Source: Pseudoclavibacter endophyticus
GTDB taxonomy: Bacteria; Actinomycetota; Actinomycetes; Actinomycetales; Microbacteriaceae
Direction: 5' to 3'
DNA length: 64,000 nt
Assembly (NCBI RefSeq): GCF_008831085.1
Contig: NZ_WBJY01000001.1
Coordinates: forward strand, 806,001-870,000
Shown here: one piece after another, positions 43,375-51,598 of the stretch
Layout of the letters: each line of letters begins with the position of its first letter
How positions within the stretch are numbered: position 1 is the first letter of the stretch
Program-made: the position numbers and the translations under genes
The notes under the pieces: generated by a model
Told to the model about the DNA's origin: nothing
What the model saw: the letters and a program-made list of their open reading frames with translations, nothing else
Databases searched by the model: none

Positions 43375-44376
43375 TTACTCGAGGCGGGCCGAGACGCGGA
43401 TGCGCGGTCCGAGCTCCAGGCGCACGTCATGAAGCCTGTAGCCCGTCCCCTCGTCGGGTCCGAGCGCGTCGCCGAGAACGATCGTGCGTGGCGCGACCTC
43501 GTTGAGGCGGCGACGTACAGGTGGCATCGCGAGGGGGATCGCGACGAGCGGGTTCCGGCTGCGCACCTGCACCTCGCGCACGTGGAGCGTGCCGTCCGGG
43601 TCGACGCCGAAGCGTGCCGTCGCGCGCGCCGTCACGCCGAGGAGCGGCAGCCGGCCGCGCACGAGTCCCCACCGCACGCCGAGGTGGACGACGGCCTCGA
43701 GGTCGCGCTGATCGGAGCCGCGCAGCTCCAGCGAGAACCGTGCGAGCCGTATCGAGCCGTCACCCTCGGCCAGCGTCGCCTCGATGATCGATCGCACGAG
43801 CGGTTCGAGGTCGCTGCGCTGCACCGAAACCTCCGCCGTCACGGTGGCGCCCGCTCCGTCGTCGACCACGTCGATGCCGCGGTCGGATTCGGGATGCTCG
43901 GGGTCGACCGGCGCGTCGTGCAACCGCCACACGACGGGGAGCGCCGACACGCGTGCGTCGAACCACACCGGCCGCCCGGCGACGCGCAGCGGGTCGGCGG
44001 CGACGCGCACGTCTCTGGCCACGCCCCGCCGAGCCTCGAGCACCGGCGGTTCATGCCGGTCGCCGATCTCGCCCCCGGTCTCGCCCCTCGTCCCGTCACC
44101 GGCCGCACCGGCGTCACCGGCCGCATCTGCGTCACCGGCGCCGCTCGCGATGAGGGCGGCGAGGGGAATTTCCACCCCGCTTGCGTCGACGTGGCAGCGC
44201 GCGAGGTCGTCGCCGTCGAGCTCGACGTCGATGTGCACGTCGTCGAGGGCTGCGGAGACGCCCGGCTCGCGGCGAAGTCGTCCGCGAAGCCAGCGTTCCA
44301 CCGTGACGGCGTCGCCCGGCCAGGCGTTCGGCCGGTCGGTGGCGGTGTCGCGCGACGTTTCGGCATGGGTGGGCAC
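43375..44376 (-). CDS. Hypothetical protein, possibly DUF2993/LmeA-like
   Basis: Protein of 333 residues from GTG 44376, 28 nt after the LysR stop, with GGAGG 12 nt upstream. No signal peptide or helix. The middle part (GVARDVRVAADPLRVAGRPV, WFDARVSALPVVWRL) and the alternating beta pattern GTLHVREVQVRSRNPLVAIP resemble the actinobacterial DUF2993/LmeA lipid-binding fold. I am not sure. A low-complexity Gly/Ala/Asp insert lies at about 95-115. It is probably co-transcribed with the LysR gene. Confidence 0.6.
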   Translation of the reverse strand: MPTHAETSRDTATDRPNAWPGDAVTVERWLRGRLRREPGVSAALDDVHIDVELDGDDLARCHVDASGVEIPLAALIASGAGDADAAGDAGAAGDGTRGETGGEIGDRHEPPVLEARRGVARDVRVAADPLRVAGRPVWFDARVSALPVVWRLHDAPVDPEHPESDRGIDVVDDGAGATVTAEVSVQRSDLEPLVRSIIEATLAEGDGSIRLARFSLELRGSDQRDLEAVVHLGVRWGLVRGRLPLLGVTARATARFGVDPDGTLHVREVQVRSRNPLVAIPLAMPPVRRRLNEVAPRTIVLGDALGPDEGTGYRLHDVRLELGPRIRVSARLE

Positions 44377-44404
44377 GGTGATCCAGTCCTCCAGGCGGTC
44401 GGTC

Positions 44405-45370
44405 TCAGGCGTCGTCGGAATCGGTGCGGCGAATCGTGGTCGGCAGCGCCGTGGCGAGGGCGTCCGCACTGGCGATGATTCGGCGGCGCATGGCCAACGC
44501 GGCCCGGCTCTGGGTGGTGCCGCGTCGGTGCGCGAGACTCACCGTTCGCTGCAGCTGCGGCCCGGCGAGGCGAAGTGCACGGAGGCCCTCGTGCCCGGCC
44601 AGGACCATCGCCGGCACGACGGCGACGCCGAGCCCTCGCTCGACGAACCGCAGGGCGGCATCCATCTCGGCGCCCTCGAGCGCCACGCTCGGGGTGACGC
44701 CGGCGGCGGCGAAGGCCGCGTCCGTCGCGACCCGCAGGTCGTAGCTCTCGCTGAGCACGATGAGTGGCAGCGAGGCCAGCTCGTCGAGCGTGAGGGAGGT
44801 GCGGCGCGGGCCGAGCCCCGAACCGGACGGCGGCGTCTCGGCCGACGTCACGACGACGAGTTCTTCGTCGAGGAGCGGCGTGCGGGCGAGTCCGGCGGCC
44901 GAGACGAGGCGCTCGTCAGAGGTCGTGACGAGCGCCAGGTCGAGCCCGCCGTGCGAGAGCTCCTCCACGAGATCGCGCGACCCTCGGGCCGACAGGTGCA
45001 GTTCGATCCCGGGATGCTCGGCGCGGTACGCCGTGAGGGCGTCGGCGACGAGGCTGACGCACAGCGTCGGCGTCGCTCCGAGCCGCACCCGGCCGCGCCG
45101 AAGCCCCTCCAGCTCGGCGAGCTCGCGACGGGCGGCGTCGGCGTCGGCGAGCAGACGGCGGGCGTGGGGGAGGAGCGCGGTGCCCGCCGCCGTGATGGAC
45201 GTGCCCGCGCGCGTGCGATCGAAGAGGCGCGCGGTGAGGTCGGTCTCGAGCGCCGAGATCTGGCGGCTCAGCGACGGCTGCGTCAGATGGAGCGCGTCGG
45301 CCGCGTTCGTGAACGTGCCATGCTCGACGATCGCGAGGAAACCGCGCAGCTGCTCGAGATTCACTCGCAT
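44405..45370 (-). CDS. LysR family transcriptional regulator
   Basis: Protein of 321 residues from ATG 45370. The N-terminal winged helix-turn-helix (LEQLRGFLAIVEHGTFTNAA, DALHLTQPSLSRQISALETD) is classic LysR. A linker helix and the effector domain (RVRLGATPTLCVSLVADALT, GLGVAVVPAMVLAGHE) follow. It is divergent from the flavoprotein gene with 71 nt between the starts. Repeated CTATGC/GCATAG half-sites lie in between, so it probably controls that gene and itself. Confidence 0.93.
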   Translation of the reverse strand: MRVNLEQLRGFLAIVEHGTFTNAADALHLTQPSLSRQISALETDLTARLFDRTRAGTSITAAGTALLPHARRLLADADAARRELAELEGLRRGRVRLGATPTLCVSLVADALTAYRAEHPGIELHLSARGSRDLVEELSHGGLDLALVTTSDERLVSAAGLARTPLLDEELVVVTSAETPPSGSGLGPRRTSLTLDELASLPLIVLSESYDLRVATDAAFAAAGVTPSVALEGAEMDAALRFVERGLGVAVVPAMVLAGHEGLRALRLAGPQLQRTVSLAHRRGTTQSRAALAMRRRIIASADALATALPTTIRRTDSDDA

Positions 45371-45414
45371 AGCCTATGCGTATAAAGCTGACAGAAACTA
45401 TGCATTAGCCGCAT
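45367..45414. promoter_or_regulatory. Candidate LysR operator sites
   Basis: GCATAG-C-CTATGC (45367-45379) is a perfect 13-bp palindrome over the LysR start codon. CTATGC recurs at 45398-45403 and is followed by GCAT at 45411-45414 (ATGC-N7-GCAT). The two CTATGC sites are 24 nt apart. This fits a recognition and an activation half of a LysR-type control region. Confidence 0.55.
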
Positions 45415-45434
45415 GTCGGGACGGCGGTTAGCGT
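45405..45434 (+). promoter_or_regulatory. Candidate leaderless promoter of the flavoprotein gene
   Basis: TTAGCC (45405-45410) and TAGCGT (45429-45434), 18-nt spacer; the -10 box ends 7 nt before ATG 45442. The -35 box overlaps the distal LysR site. Confidence 0.4.
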
Positions 45435-45441
45435 GGACGAC

Positions 45442-47181
45442 ATGGCAATTCCGAAGCTCGACGAACGACAGCGCTCAACAACCGTGCTCGTCATCGGCAC
45501 CGGCGGGTCCGGCCTGCGCGCCGCGATCGAGGTCGCCGAGGCCGGCGTCGACGTCGTGGCCGTCGGCAAGCGGCCGCGCCACGACGCGCACACCTCGCTC
45601 GCCGCGGGCGGAATCAACGCCGCCCTCGGCACCTTGGACGAGGAGGACACCTGGCAGCAGCACGCCGCCGACACGATCACCGAAAGCTACTTGCTCGCCA
45701 ACCCGCACACGGTCGAGATCGTCGCCAAGGGGGCAGAGCACGGCATCCGTGACCTCGAGCGGTACGGCATGAGCTTCGCGCGCGAGGCGGACGGGCGCAT
45801 CTCGCAGCGGTACTTCGGAGCCCACACGTTCCGGCGCACCGCGTTCGCGGGCGACTACACCGGTCTCGAGATGCAGCGCACGCTCGTCGCGCGCGCCGAA
45901 CAGCTCGAGGTGCCGATCCTCGATCGCGTCTACATCACTCGACTCCTCGTCCACGACAACCGGGTGTTCGGCGCCTACGGGTTCGACCTCCACGACGGCA
46001 CGCGCTATCGCATCCACGCCGACGCCGTGATCCTCGCCGCCGGCGGGCACAACCGCATCTGGCGGCGAACCTCATCGCGGCGCGACGAAAACACCGGCGA
46101 CTCGTTCCGCCTCGCCGTCGAAGCGGGTGGGCGACTGCGCGACGCCGAGCTCGTGCAGTTCCACCCATCGGGCATTCTCGAGCCGGCCGACGCCGCCGGA
46201 ACGCTGGTTTCGGAGGCCGCGAGGGGTGAGGGCGGCATTCTGCGCAATGCGCTCGGCGAGCGGTTCATGGAGCGGTACGACCCGGAGCGCATGGAGCTCT
46301 CGACCCGCGATCGCGTGGCGCTCGCGGCGTTCACCGAGATCCGTGAGGGGCGCGGCACCGAGCGCGGCGGCGTGTGGCTCGACGTGTCGCACCTGCCTCG
46401 CCAGCAGATCATGGAGCGACTGCCGCGCGTGTACCAGACGCTGCTCGAACTGCAGATGCGCGACATCACGGCAGAGCCGATCGAGATCGCGCCCACCGCG
46501 CACTACTCGATGGGCGGCGTCTGGGTGCGCCCCGACGACCACGCGACCGACGTCGAGGGGCTCTTCGCGATCGGCGAGGCCTCGAGCGGTCTGCACGGCG
46601 CCAACCGGCTGGGCGGCAATTCGCTGATCGAGTTGCTGGTGTTCGGCCGCATCGTCGGTCAGGCCGCCATGGCGCACTCGGCCGGCCTCGAGTCGCACGC
46701 GCGGTCGGTCGACGCGGTGGCCGAGGCGCGCGCCGAGATCGACGATCTCCTCGCGGCCGACGGCCAGGAGAACGTGCGGGCCCTGCAGCGGTCGATCCGG
46801 AACACGATGTCCGAGCACGCGGGCGTCGTGCGCGACGAGCAGGGGCTCACTCGCGGGCTCGACGAACTCTCGGCGATCGAGGGTCGCATGGGCGATGTCG
46901 GCATCCATCCCGATATCGCGGGGTACCAGGATCTTGCGCACGCCTTCGACCTGAAGTCGTCGGCGCTCGCGGCGCGGGCGACGCTTGAGTCGGCGCGCGA
47001 GCGACGCGAGACCCGCGGCTCCCACAACCGCAGCGACTATCCCGACCTCGATCCATCGCTGCAGGTCAACCTCGTGTGGTCGCCGGCCGAGGGCGTCACG
47101 CGCGAGTCGATCCCTCCGATCCCCGACGAGATCGCGGCCCTCATGCGCGAGGTGTCGACCACGGGCAAGCTCGTCGAGTAG
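45442..47181 (+). CDS. Stand-alone FAD-binding SdhA/FrdA/NadB-like oxidoreductase
   Basis: Protein of 579 residues from ATG 45442 (GTG 45433 is also in frame). FAD motif VLVIGTGGSGLRAAIEVAEA, covalent- or near-FAD region HTSLAAGGINAALG, catalytic-domain RGEGGILRNALGERFMERYD and ELSTRDRVALAAFTEIREGR, TAHYSMGGVWVRPDDHATDV and GLHGANRLGGNSLIELLVFG belong to the succinate dehydrogenase/fumarate reductase flavoprotein family, with the C-terminal helical domain present. No iron-sulfur or membrane subunit is adjacent, so it is not a normal complex II operon. Fumarate reductase, aspartate oxidase or another dicarboxylate oxidase are options. LysR-controlled by position. Confidence 0.85.
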   Translation: MAIPKLDERQRSTTVLVIGTGGSGLRAAIEVAEAGVDVVAVGKRPRHDAHTSLAAGGINAALGTLDEEDTWQQHAADTITESYLLANPHTVEIVAKGAEHGIRDLERYGMSFAREADGRISQRYFGAHTFRRTAFAGDYTGLEMQRTLVARAEQLEVPILDRVYITRLLVHDNRVFGAYGFDLHDGTRYRIHADAVILAAGGHNRIWRRTSSRRDENTGDSFRLAVEAGGRLRDAELVQFHPSGILEPADAAGTLVSEAARGEGGILRNALGERFMERYDPERMELSTRDRVALAAFTEIREGRGTERGGVWLDVSHLPRQQIMERLPRVYQTLLELQMRDITAEPIEIAPTAHYSMGGVWVRPDDHATDVEGLFAIGEASSGLHGANRLGGNSLIELLVFGRIVGQAAMAHSAGLESHARSVDAVAEARAEIDDLLAADGQENVRALQRSIRNTMSEHAGVVRDEQGLTRGLDELSAIEGRMGDVGIHPDIAGYQDLAHAFDLKSSALAARATLESARERRETRGSHNRSDYPDLDPSLQVNLVWSPAEGVTRESIPPIPDEIAALMREVSTTGKLVE

Positions 47182-47186
47182 GCCCC

Positions 47187-47222
47187 CGCGCAATAGGCAA
47201 GTGAATGCTTGCCTATTGCGCG
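47187..47222. terminator. Bidirectional terminator hairpin
   Basis: A 15-bp perfect stem (CGCGCAATAGGCAAG at 47187-47201 with 47208-47222) and 6-nt loop lie between the convergent flavoprotein and ehuA-like genes. Its GCAATAG core matches the hairpin after sucD. Confidence 0.75.
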
Positions 47223-47238
47223 TCGTCGGAAGTGCTCC

Positions 47239-48054
47239 CTACAGCACGGCCGAGAGGAAGTCCTTCGTGCGCTGCTCCTTCGGGTGGCTGAAGATCTCGT
47301 CCGGCGGGCCCTCTTCGACGATGCGACCGCCGTCGAACATGAGCACGCGGTTCGAGACGTCGCGCGCGAACTGCATCTCGTGGGTCACGATCAACATCGT
47401 CACGTTCGTGGTTTCGGCGACGTTGCGCAGGATGTTCAGCACTTCGCCGACCACCTCGGGGTCGAGCGCGCTCGTGACCTCGTCGAGCAGGAGGATCTCG
47501 GGCTCCATGGCGAGCGCCCGCGCGATGGCGACGCGCTGCTGCTGACCGCCGGAGAGCGAGGCCGGATGCTCGTTCGCCTTCTCGGGGAGCCCCACCTTCT
47601 CGAGCAGCTCGCGGCCACGGGCGATCGCGTCGTCCTTGCGCATTCCGAGCACGTGAACGGGCGCCTCGATGATGTTCTCCATCACCGTCATGTTCGGGAA
47701 CAGGTTGAACTGCTGGAACACCATGCCGATGCGCTTGCGCATCTCGTTGCGGTGCTTCTCCTTCAACGCGACCCGCTTGCCGTCCCGCAGCTCGTGCGTG
47801 AGGGGCCTTCCGTCGATGAGGATGAAACCGCCGTTCGCCTCCTCGAGCGTCATGATGAGGCGCAGGATCGTGGTCTTTCCCGAGCCGCTCGGACCGATGA
47901 GCGTGACGCGGTCGCCCCGTCGCACCGTGATGTTGAGGCCCTGCAGGACGACGTGATCACCGAACCGCTTCTCGACATTGTCGAATTGGATCGCGGGCAC
48001 GTCACCGTCTGCGAGGGTGATCGCACCGGTGTGGGGTTCAGGAGGCGTAGGCAA
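47239..48054 (-). CDS. ehuA: ABC transporter ATP-binding protein, ectoine/amino-acid type
   Basis: Protein of 271 residues. Walker A GPSGSGKTTILR, Q-loop FQQFNLFPNMTVMENIIEAP, signature LSGGQQQRVAIARAL, Walker B ILLLDEVTSALDPE and H-loop VTHEM are intact. VIEAPVHVLGM-like wording (IIEAPVHVLGMRKDDA) is characteristic of EhuA. TTG 48054, with GGAGAAG 9 nt upstream, overlaps the preceding permease by 17 nt; GTG 48000 is an alternative. It powers uptake by the EhuC/EhuD pair. General polar amino-acid specificity cannot be excluded. Confidence 0.75.
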   Translation of the reverse strand: MPTPPEPHTGAITLADGDVPAIQFDNVEKRFGDHVVLQGLNITVRRGDRVTLIGPSGSGKTTILRLIMTLEEANGGFILIDGRPLTHELRDGKRVALKEKHRNEMRKRIGMVFQQFNLFPNMTVMENIIEAPVHVLGMRKDDAIARGRELLEKVGLPEKANEHPASLSGGQQQRVAIARALAMEPEILLLDEVTSALDPEVVGEVLNILRNVAETTNVTMLIVTHEMQFARDVSNRVLMFDGGRIVEEGPPDEIFSHPKEQRTKDFLSAVL

Positions 48055-48700
48055 CGCGCTTCTCCAATCGCCGGATGAGCAGGGATGTCGGGTAGCTGGC
48101 GATGAGGAAGAAGATGCCGGCCAGCGTGATCGCCTCGATGTAGCGGAAGTTGCTGCCGCCGTAGAGCTGGGCGGCGCGCACCATGTCCGTCACGGTGATG
48201 ACCGCGAGGAACGGGGTGTCCTTGAACATCGAGACGACGTAGTTGCCGAGTGCGGGCAACGTCGATCGGATCGCCTGCGGGATGACGACGGCGGTCCACG
48301 TGCGTCGGCGCGACATGCTGAGCGCGGTCGTCGCCTCCCACTGCCCCCGCGGAACCGCTTCGATGCCGGCGCGGTAGACCTCCGCCATGTACGTGGCGTA
48401 GTGGATGCCGAAGATGATGATGCCGAGGGTCAGCGGAGGCACGCTCGTGAACGCGTAGTACACGAAGAGCAGCTGCACGACGATCGGCGTCATGCGGACG
48501 AAGTTCATGACGAACGTCACGATGCCGGCAACCGGCCTCGGCGCCGTCCGCCGCACGAGCGCGATGACCAGGCCGAGCACTGCGGCGATCGCGCTGCCGA
48601 GCACCGTGACGATGAGCGTGACCGTGAGGAAGCCCTCGATGAGCTGGGGCAGCGCGGCCCACGCGTGACTCCAGCTCCAGAGTGATTGTTCTTCGTTCAT
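48038..48700 (-). CDS. ehuD: ABC transporter permease, ectoine/amino-acid type (EhuD-like)
   Basis: Protein of 220 residues with five hydrophobic helices, the HisM/GlnP-type FVRMTPIVVQLLFVYYAF and the EAA loop EVYRAGIEAVPRGQWEATTA that docks the ATPase. The start overlaps the ehuC stop by 4 nt (ATGA), so translation is coupled. Order B-C-D-A is that of ectoine/hydroxyectoine importers. Confidence 0.75.
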   Translation of the reverse strand: MNEEQSLWSWSHAWAALPQLIEGFLTVTLIVTVLGSAIAAVLGLVIALVRRTAPRPVAGIVTFVMNFVRMTPIVVQLLFVYYAFTSVPPLTLGIIIFGIHYATYMAEVYRAGIEAVPRGQWEATTALSMSRRRTWTAVVIPQAIRSTLPALGNYVVSMFKDTPFLAVITVTDMVRAAQLYGGSNFRYIEAITLAGIFFLIASYPTSLLIRRLEKRVAYAS

Positions 48701-49416
48701 CGGCTCACTCCCTCGGTGTCAGCGGCGGGTGCGGCGGTGAGCGACGGTTTCCCCTGCCCCAGCCGTCGCTTCGCGCGGGCCTCGAGGGCGTTCATGCCGA
48801 GCGTCAACAGGTACGCCAGCCCGAAGTAGATGAGCAGTCCGAAGGTGTAGGCGAAGAACACGTCGGTGTCGACGCGAAGGCGGTTCAGCTCGGCCGTCAG
48901 GTCGACGATCGTGATGAGGTACACGACGGCCGTGCCCTTGAGCAGGTGGATGAGCAGATTGCACAGCGACGGGAGCATCAGCGCCCACGCCTGCGGGAAG
49001 ATGACCCGAACCATCCGGCCCATCGGCGACATGCTGAGCGCGGTCGTGGCCTCCCACTGTCCGCGCGGCACCGAGTTGATCGATCCGCGCACGACCTCCG
49101 CGCCGTAGGCGCCGTAGTTGAGGCCCAGCCCGACGATGCCGACGAGCACGGGAGGGAGCTCCACATTGAAGGGCGGCAGTGGCAGCACGAAGAAGAGGAA
49201 GAACAGCTGCACGAGCAGCGAGGTGCCACGGAAGAGCTCGATGATGACGCGTGCGATGCTGCGCGGGACGACATTGGTCGCCCTCGCGAGCAGGCCGAGG
49301 GCGATGGCGATGGCGAATGCCAGGAGGGCGCCGCCCGCGGTCAGCTGGACGGTCATCAGGACGCCCTCGAGGATCCGCGGCAGCGCCCTCCCGAGCGCCT
49401 CGAAGTTCTCGATCAC
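48697..49416 (-). CDS. ehuC: ABC transporter permease, ectoine/amino-acid type (EhuC-like)
   Basis: Protein of 239 residues from GTG 49416. Five helices, IIELFRGTSLLVQLFFLFFV, and the EAA loop EVVRGSINSVPRGQWEATTA. It is homologous to the downstream permease (both share PRGQWEATTALSMS). It lies 18 nt after ehuB. C-terminal tail basic. Confidence 0.75.
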   Translation of the reverse strand: MIENFEALGRALPRILEGVLMTVQLTAGGALLAFAIAIALGLLARATNVVPRSIARVIIELFRGTSLLVQLFFLFFVLPLPPFNVELPPVLVGIVGLGLNYGAYGAEVVRGSINSVPRGQWEATTALSMSPMGRMVRVIFPQAWALMLPSLCNLLIHLLKGTAVVYLITIVDLTAELNRLRVDTDVFFAYTFGLLIYFGLAYLLTLGMNALEARAKRRLGQGKPSLTAAPAADTEGVSR

Positions 49417-49434
49417 GAGCGAGTGGCGGTTGTG

Positions 49435-50343
49435 CTACTCGAGCTCACCGGAGCAGAGCTGCTCGGTCGTGAGGTCTTCGGGCGGCAAGTTCTCGGCCGT
49501 GAAACCGAAGGGCTCGACGAGGCCGAGGTAGGTCTGCTCGTCGCTCGTGATGTTCGCGAGCTCGGCGTTGTACGCCTCGAGCAGGTCGGTGTCGCCCTGG
49601 CGGAAGACCGTGGCACCTGCGCCGATCTGCTCGACACCGTCGATGACCTGAACGAAGGCTTCCGTGGTTTCGACGTTGTCGAGGTCCTCCGTCATCCAGT
49701 TCAGCGAGACCGCGGTGAGGGCGAAGGCGTCGGCTCGTCCGGACTGCACGGCCTCGATGCCGGCCTGCGCCGTGTCGACCTCGATCGTGTTGGCGATGCC
49801 GAGCTCCTGGGCGTAGCCGGCCTCGATCGCGCCCGACTGCACGGCGAGCGTGACCTCGCCGTCCGTCGCGGCGACGGAGTCGAGGTCGGTGAGGCCGTTG
49901 GGGTTCCCGGCAGGCACGGCGAGCGTCGTGGTGTACATGATCTCGGGGTCGCTGAATGCGGCCTCCGCGCAGCGCTCGGGGAGGATCGACATGCCGGCGC
50001 TGATCACGTCCCAGCGCCCCGCGTTGAGCCCCGGAATGAGCGAGTCCCAGGCGACCTCTTCGACCTCGATGTTGTCGATGCCGAGGGCGCTGAAGATGTG
50101 CTCGTGCATCGCGATCGTGGCGCCGGTCGGCTGCCCCGACTCGTCGACCCACGAGTAGGGCCGCTCGGAGGCGATCGCCAGCGTGATCGTGCCGCTTTCC
50201 TGCGCCTGCTGGAGCGTCGAGCCCTCACCGGACGCGTCATCGCCGCCGCCGGGGTCGCCGTCCGAAGCGCAGCCGACGAGCGCGAGCACCGCCGCTCCCA
50301 TGAGTGCGATTCCAGCGCGGGTCGCAGTGCGTGTCGAAGTCAT
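49435..50343 (-). CDS. ehuB: ABC transporter substrate-binding lipoprotein, ectoine/amino-acid type (EhuB-like)
   Basis: Protein of 302 residues from ATG 50343. Signal peptide with lipobox ALVGC (Cys 25), then the SBP_bac_3 fold: ITLAIASERPYSWVDESGQP, WDSLIPGLNAGRWDVISAGM, SILPERCAEAAFSDPEIMYT. The last two are close to EhuB, in which ...GLxAGRxDVI.AGM.I.PERC is conserved. It should capture a compatible solute such as ectoine or a polar amino acid at the outer face of the membrane. No ectoine synthesis or degradation gene is present in the window. Divergent from a GntR regulator. Confidence 0.75.
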   Translation of the reverse strand: MTSTRTATRAGIALMGAAVLALVGCASDGDPGGGDDASGEGSTLQQAQESGTITLAIASERPYSWVDESGQPTGATIAMHEHIFSALGIDNIEVEEVAWDSLIPGLNAGRWDVISAGMSILPERCAEAAFSDPEIMYTTTLAVPAGNPNGLTDLDSVAATDGEVTLAVQSGAIEAGYAQELGIANTIEVDTAQAGIEAVQSGRADAFALTAVSLNWMTEDLDNVETTEAFVQVIDGVEQIGAGATVFRQGDTDLLEAYNAELANITSDEQTYLGLVEPFGFTAENLPPEDLTTEQLCSGELE

Positions 50344-50470
50344 CGTCGTCCTCTTTCGTGGGTGAGTTCTCCGTCGCCCAAGTCTGCGGGGCTGGACGGT
50401 CAGGTTCGAGCGTGGACCGTCGTCACCCTACGGACTCTGCCGAATCAAGTACATTTGCACGAACAGATTG

Positions 50471-50497
50471 TTGACAGCGATACCTGATCGTTACGCC
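50471..50497 (+). promoter_or_regulatory. Candidate gntR promoter
   Basis: A perfect TTGACA (50471-50476) and TACGCC (50492-50497) with a 15-nt spacer, 90 nt before ATG 50587, in the 243-nt gap shared with divergent ehuB. Confidence 0.45.
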
Positions 50498-50586
50498 TGG
50501 GACTCGAGGTTGGCGCTGGCGTGGAGCCGCGGTCTTGGCGGGTCCAGTGGCGGTACGGACGCAGTGGCCCAGGAAAGGCGGCATGA

Positions 50587-51357
50587 ATGGCACGCGATGT
50601 TCCGCGACCCGGTGTGCCGCCGCCGGTTCTGCGGCTCACGCGCACGTCGACGGTGCACCTCATCGCCACCGAATTGCGCACGGCGATCTTCACCGGGGCG
50701 CTCCCCGTCGGGTCTCCGCTCGGGGAGGTTGAGCTGGCCGCGCAGCTCGGGGTCAGCCGGGGTCCGCTGCGCGAGGCGGCGCAGCGGCTGGTGCAGGAGG
50801 GGGTGCTGACCTCGGTGCCAGGCCGCGGCATGAAGGTGAGTGAGATCACCGCCGACGAGGTCGTCGATGTCTACGAGGCCCGCCTCGCGGTCGAGGGTCA
50901 TGCGGCCGCCCGCATCATCCGTGACGGCCGCACGTCGGCCGTCGATGCGATCGAGCGCGCACTCGACGACCTCCGTCAGGCGATGCGGCGAGAGACGGCC
51001 ATCGAGATCGGTGACGCCGACCTTGCCTTTCATCAGACCCTGGTGGATGCCTCGGGCAGCTATCGCCTGAGCCGCGCCATGGCCACGCTCGCCCTCGAGA
51101 CGCGCATCGCGACGTTCAGCCTCCCCGGTGGCTATTCGGTGCGACGCTCCGTCTCGTCGAGCTACGGAGACCTGCTGGCCGCCCTTCGTGCCGGCGACGA
51201 GCCTGCCGCGCGGTGGGCGCTCGACGCGCAGTTCAGGGCGGCGATCAAGCGCCTCCGCGGCGAGGACACGTCGGTCGAGACCGTCGAGACCGCGGCCAAC
51301 GAGCTGCCCACCGTGATCGCCCGCATCGATCTCGCGACTGCGCCCGACGCTCCTTAG
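50587..51357 (+). CDS. GntR family transcriptional regulator (FadR/FCD subfamily)
   Basis: Protein of 256 residues from ATG 50587 (AAAGG upstream). Winged helix-turn-helix at about 20-85 (LIATELRTAIFTGALPVGSP, LGVSRGPLREAAQRLVQEGV, VPGRGMKVSEI). An all-helical FCD effector domain follows (VVDVYEARLAVEGHAAARII, DLAFHQTLVDASGSYRLSRA), with the acidic/His metal ligands typical of carboxylate-sensing members. It stands between the ehu-like operon (divergent) and amidohydrolase A (downstream, same strand). It may control either; a GTAAA-N2-TTTAC site between it and amidohydrolase A is a candidate target. Confidence 0.9.
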   Translation: MARDVPRPGVPPPVLRLTRTSTVHLIATELRTAIFTGALPVGSPLGEVELAAQLGVSRGPLREAAQRLVQEGVLTSVPGRGMKVSEITADEVVDVYEARLAVEGHAAARIIRDGRTSAVDAIERALDDLRQAMRRETAIEIGDADLAFHQTLVDASGSYRLSRAMATLALETRIATFSLPGGYSVRRSVSSSYGDLLAALRAGDEPAARWALDAQFRAAIKRLRGEDTSVETVETAANELPTVIARIDLATAPDAP

Positions 51358-51444
51358 CGCCGCTCGCTCTCGAACGGCGGCGCTCGGCATCCGCGCGTTG
51401 ACGCTGCGTGCACGGGTCTCGCGCGGCGGTGCGCACCGTGCAAT

Positions 51445-51463
51445 GTAAAGGTTTACTTCATTC
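51445..51463. promoter_or_regulatory. GTAAA-N2-TTTAC operator candidate, copy 1
   Basis: GTAAAGGTTTACTTCATTC. The 12-bp palindrome (51445-51456) overlaps a possible -35 box TTTACT (51452-51457), 17 nt before CAGGAT (51475-51480). The full 19-nt string recurs with two changes at 60187-60205. Lies 136 nt upstream of amidohydrolase A; no other element is seen between here and its start. Confidence 0.6.
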
Positions 51464-51598
51464 GAAAGAAGTGCCAGGATGCTGCCAACAATTCCTCGCA
51501 GCATTCGCGATCGGTACCCCGAGCATTCTGGCGAACGACGTCGTTCCAGGTGGGTGCATCGCCGTCTGCGCGTGCGGGCTTTTTCGAGCGGAGCGCAT

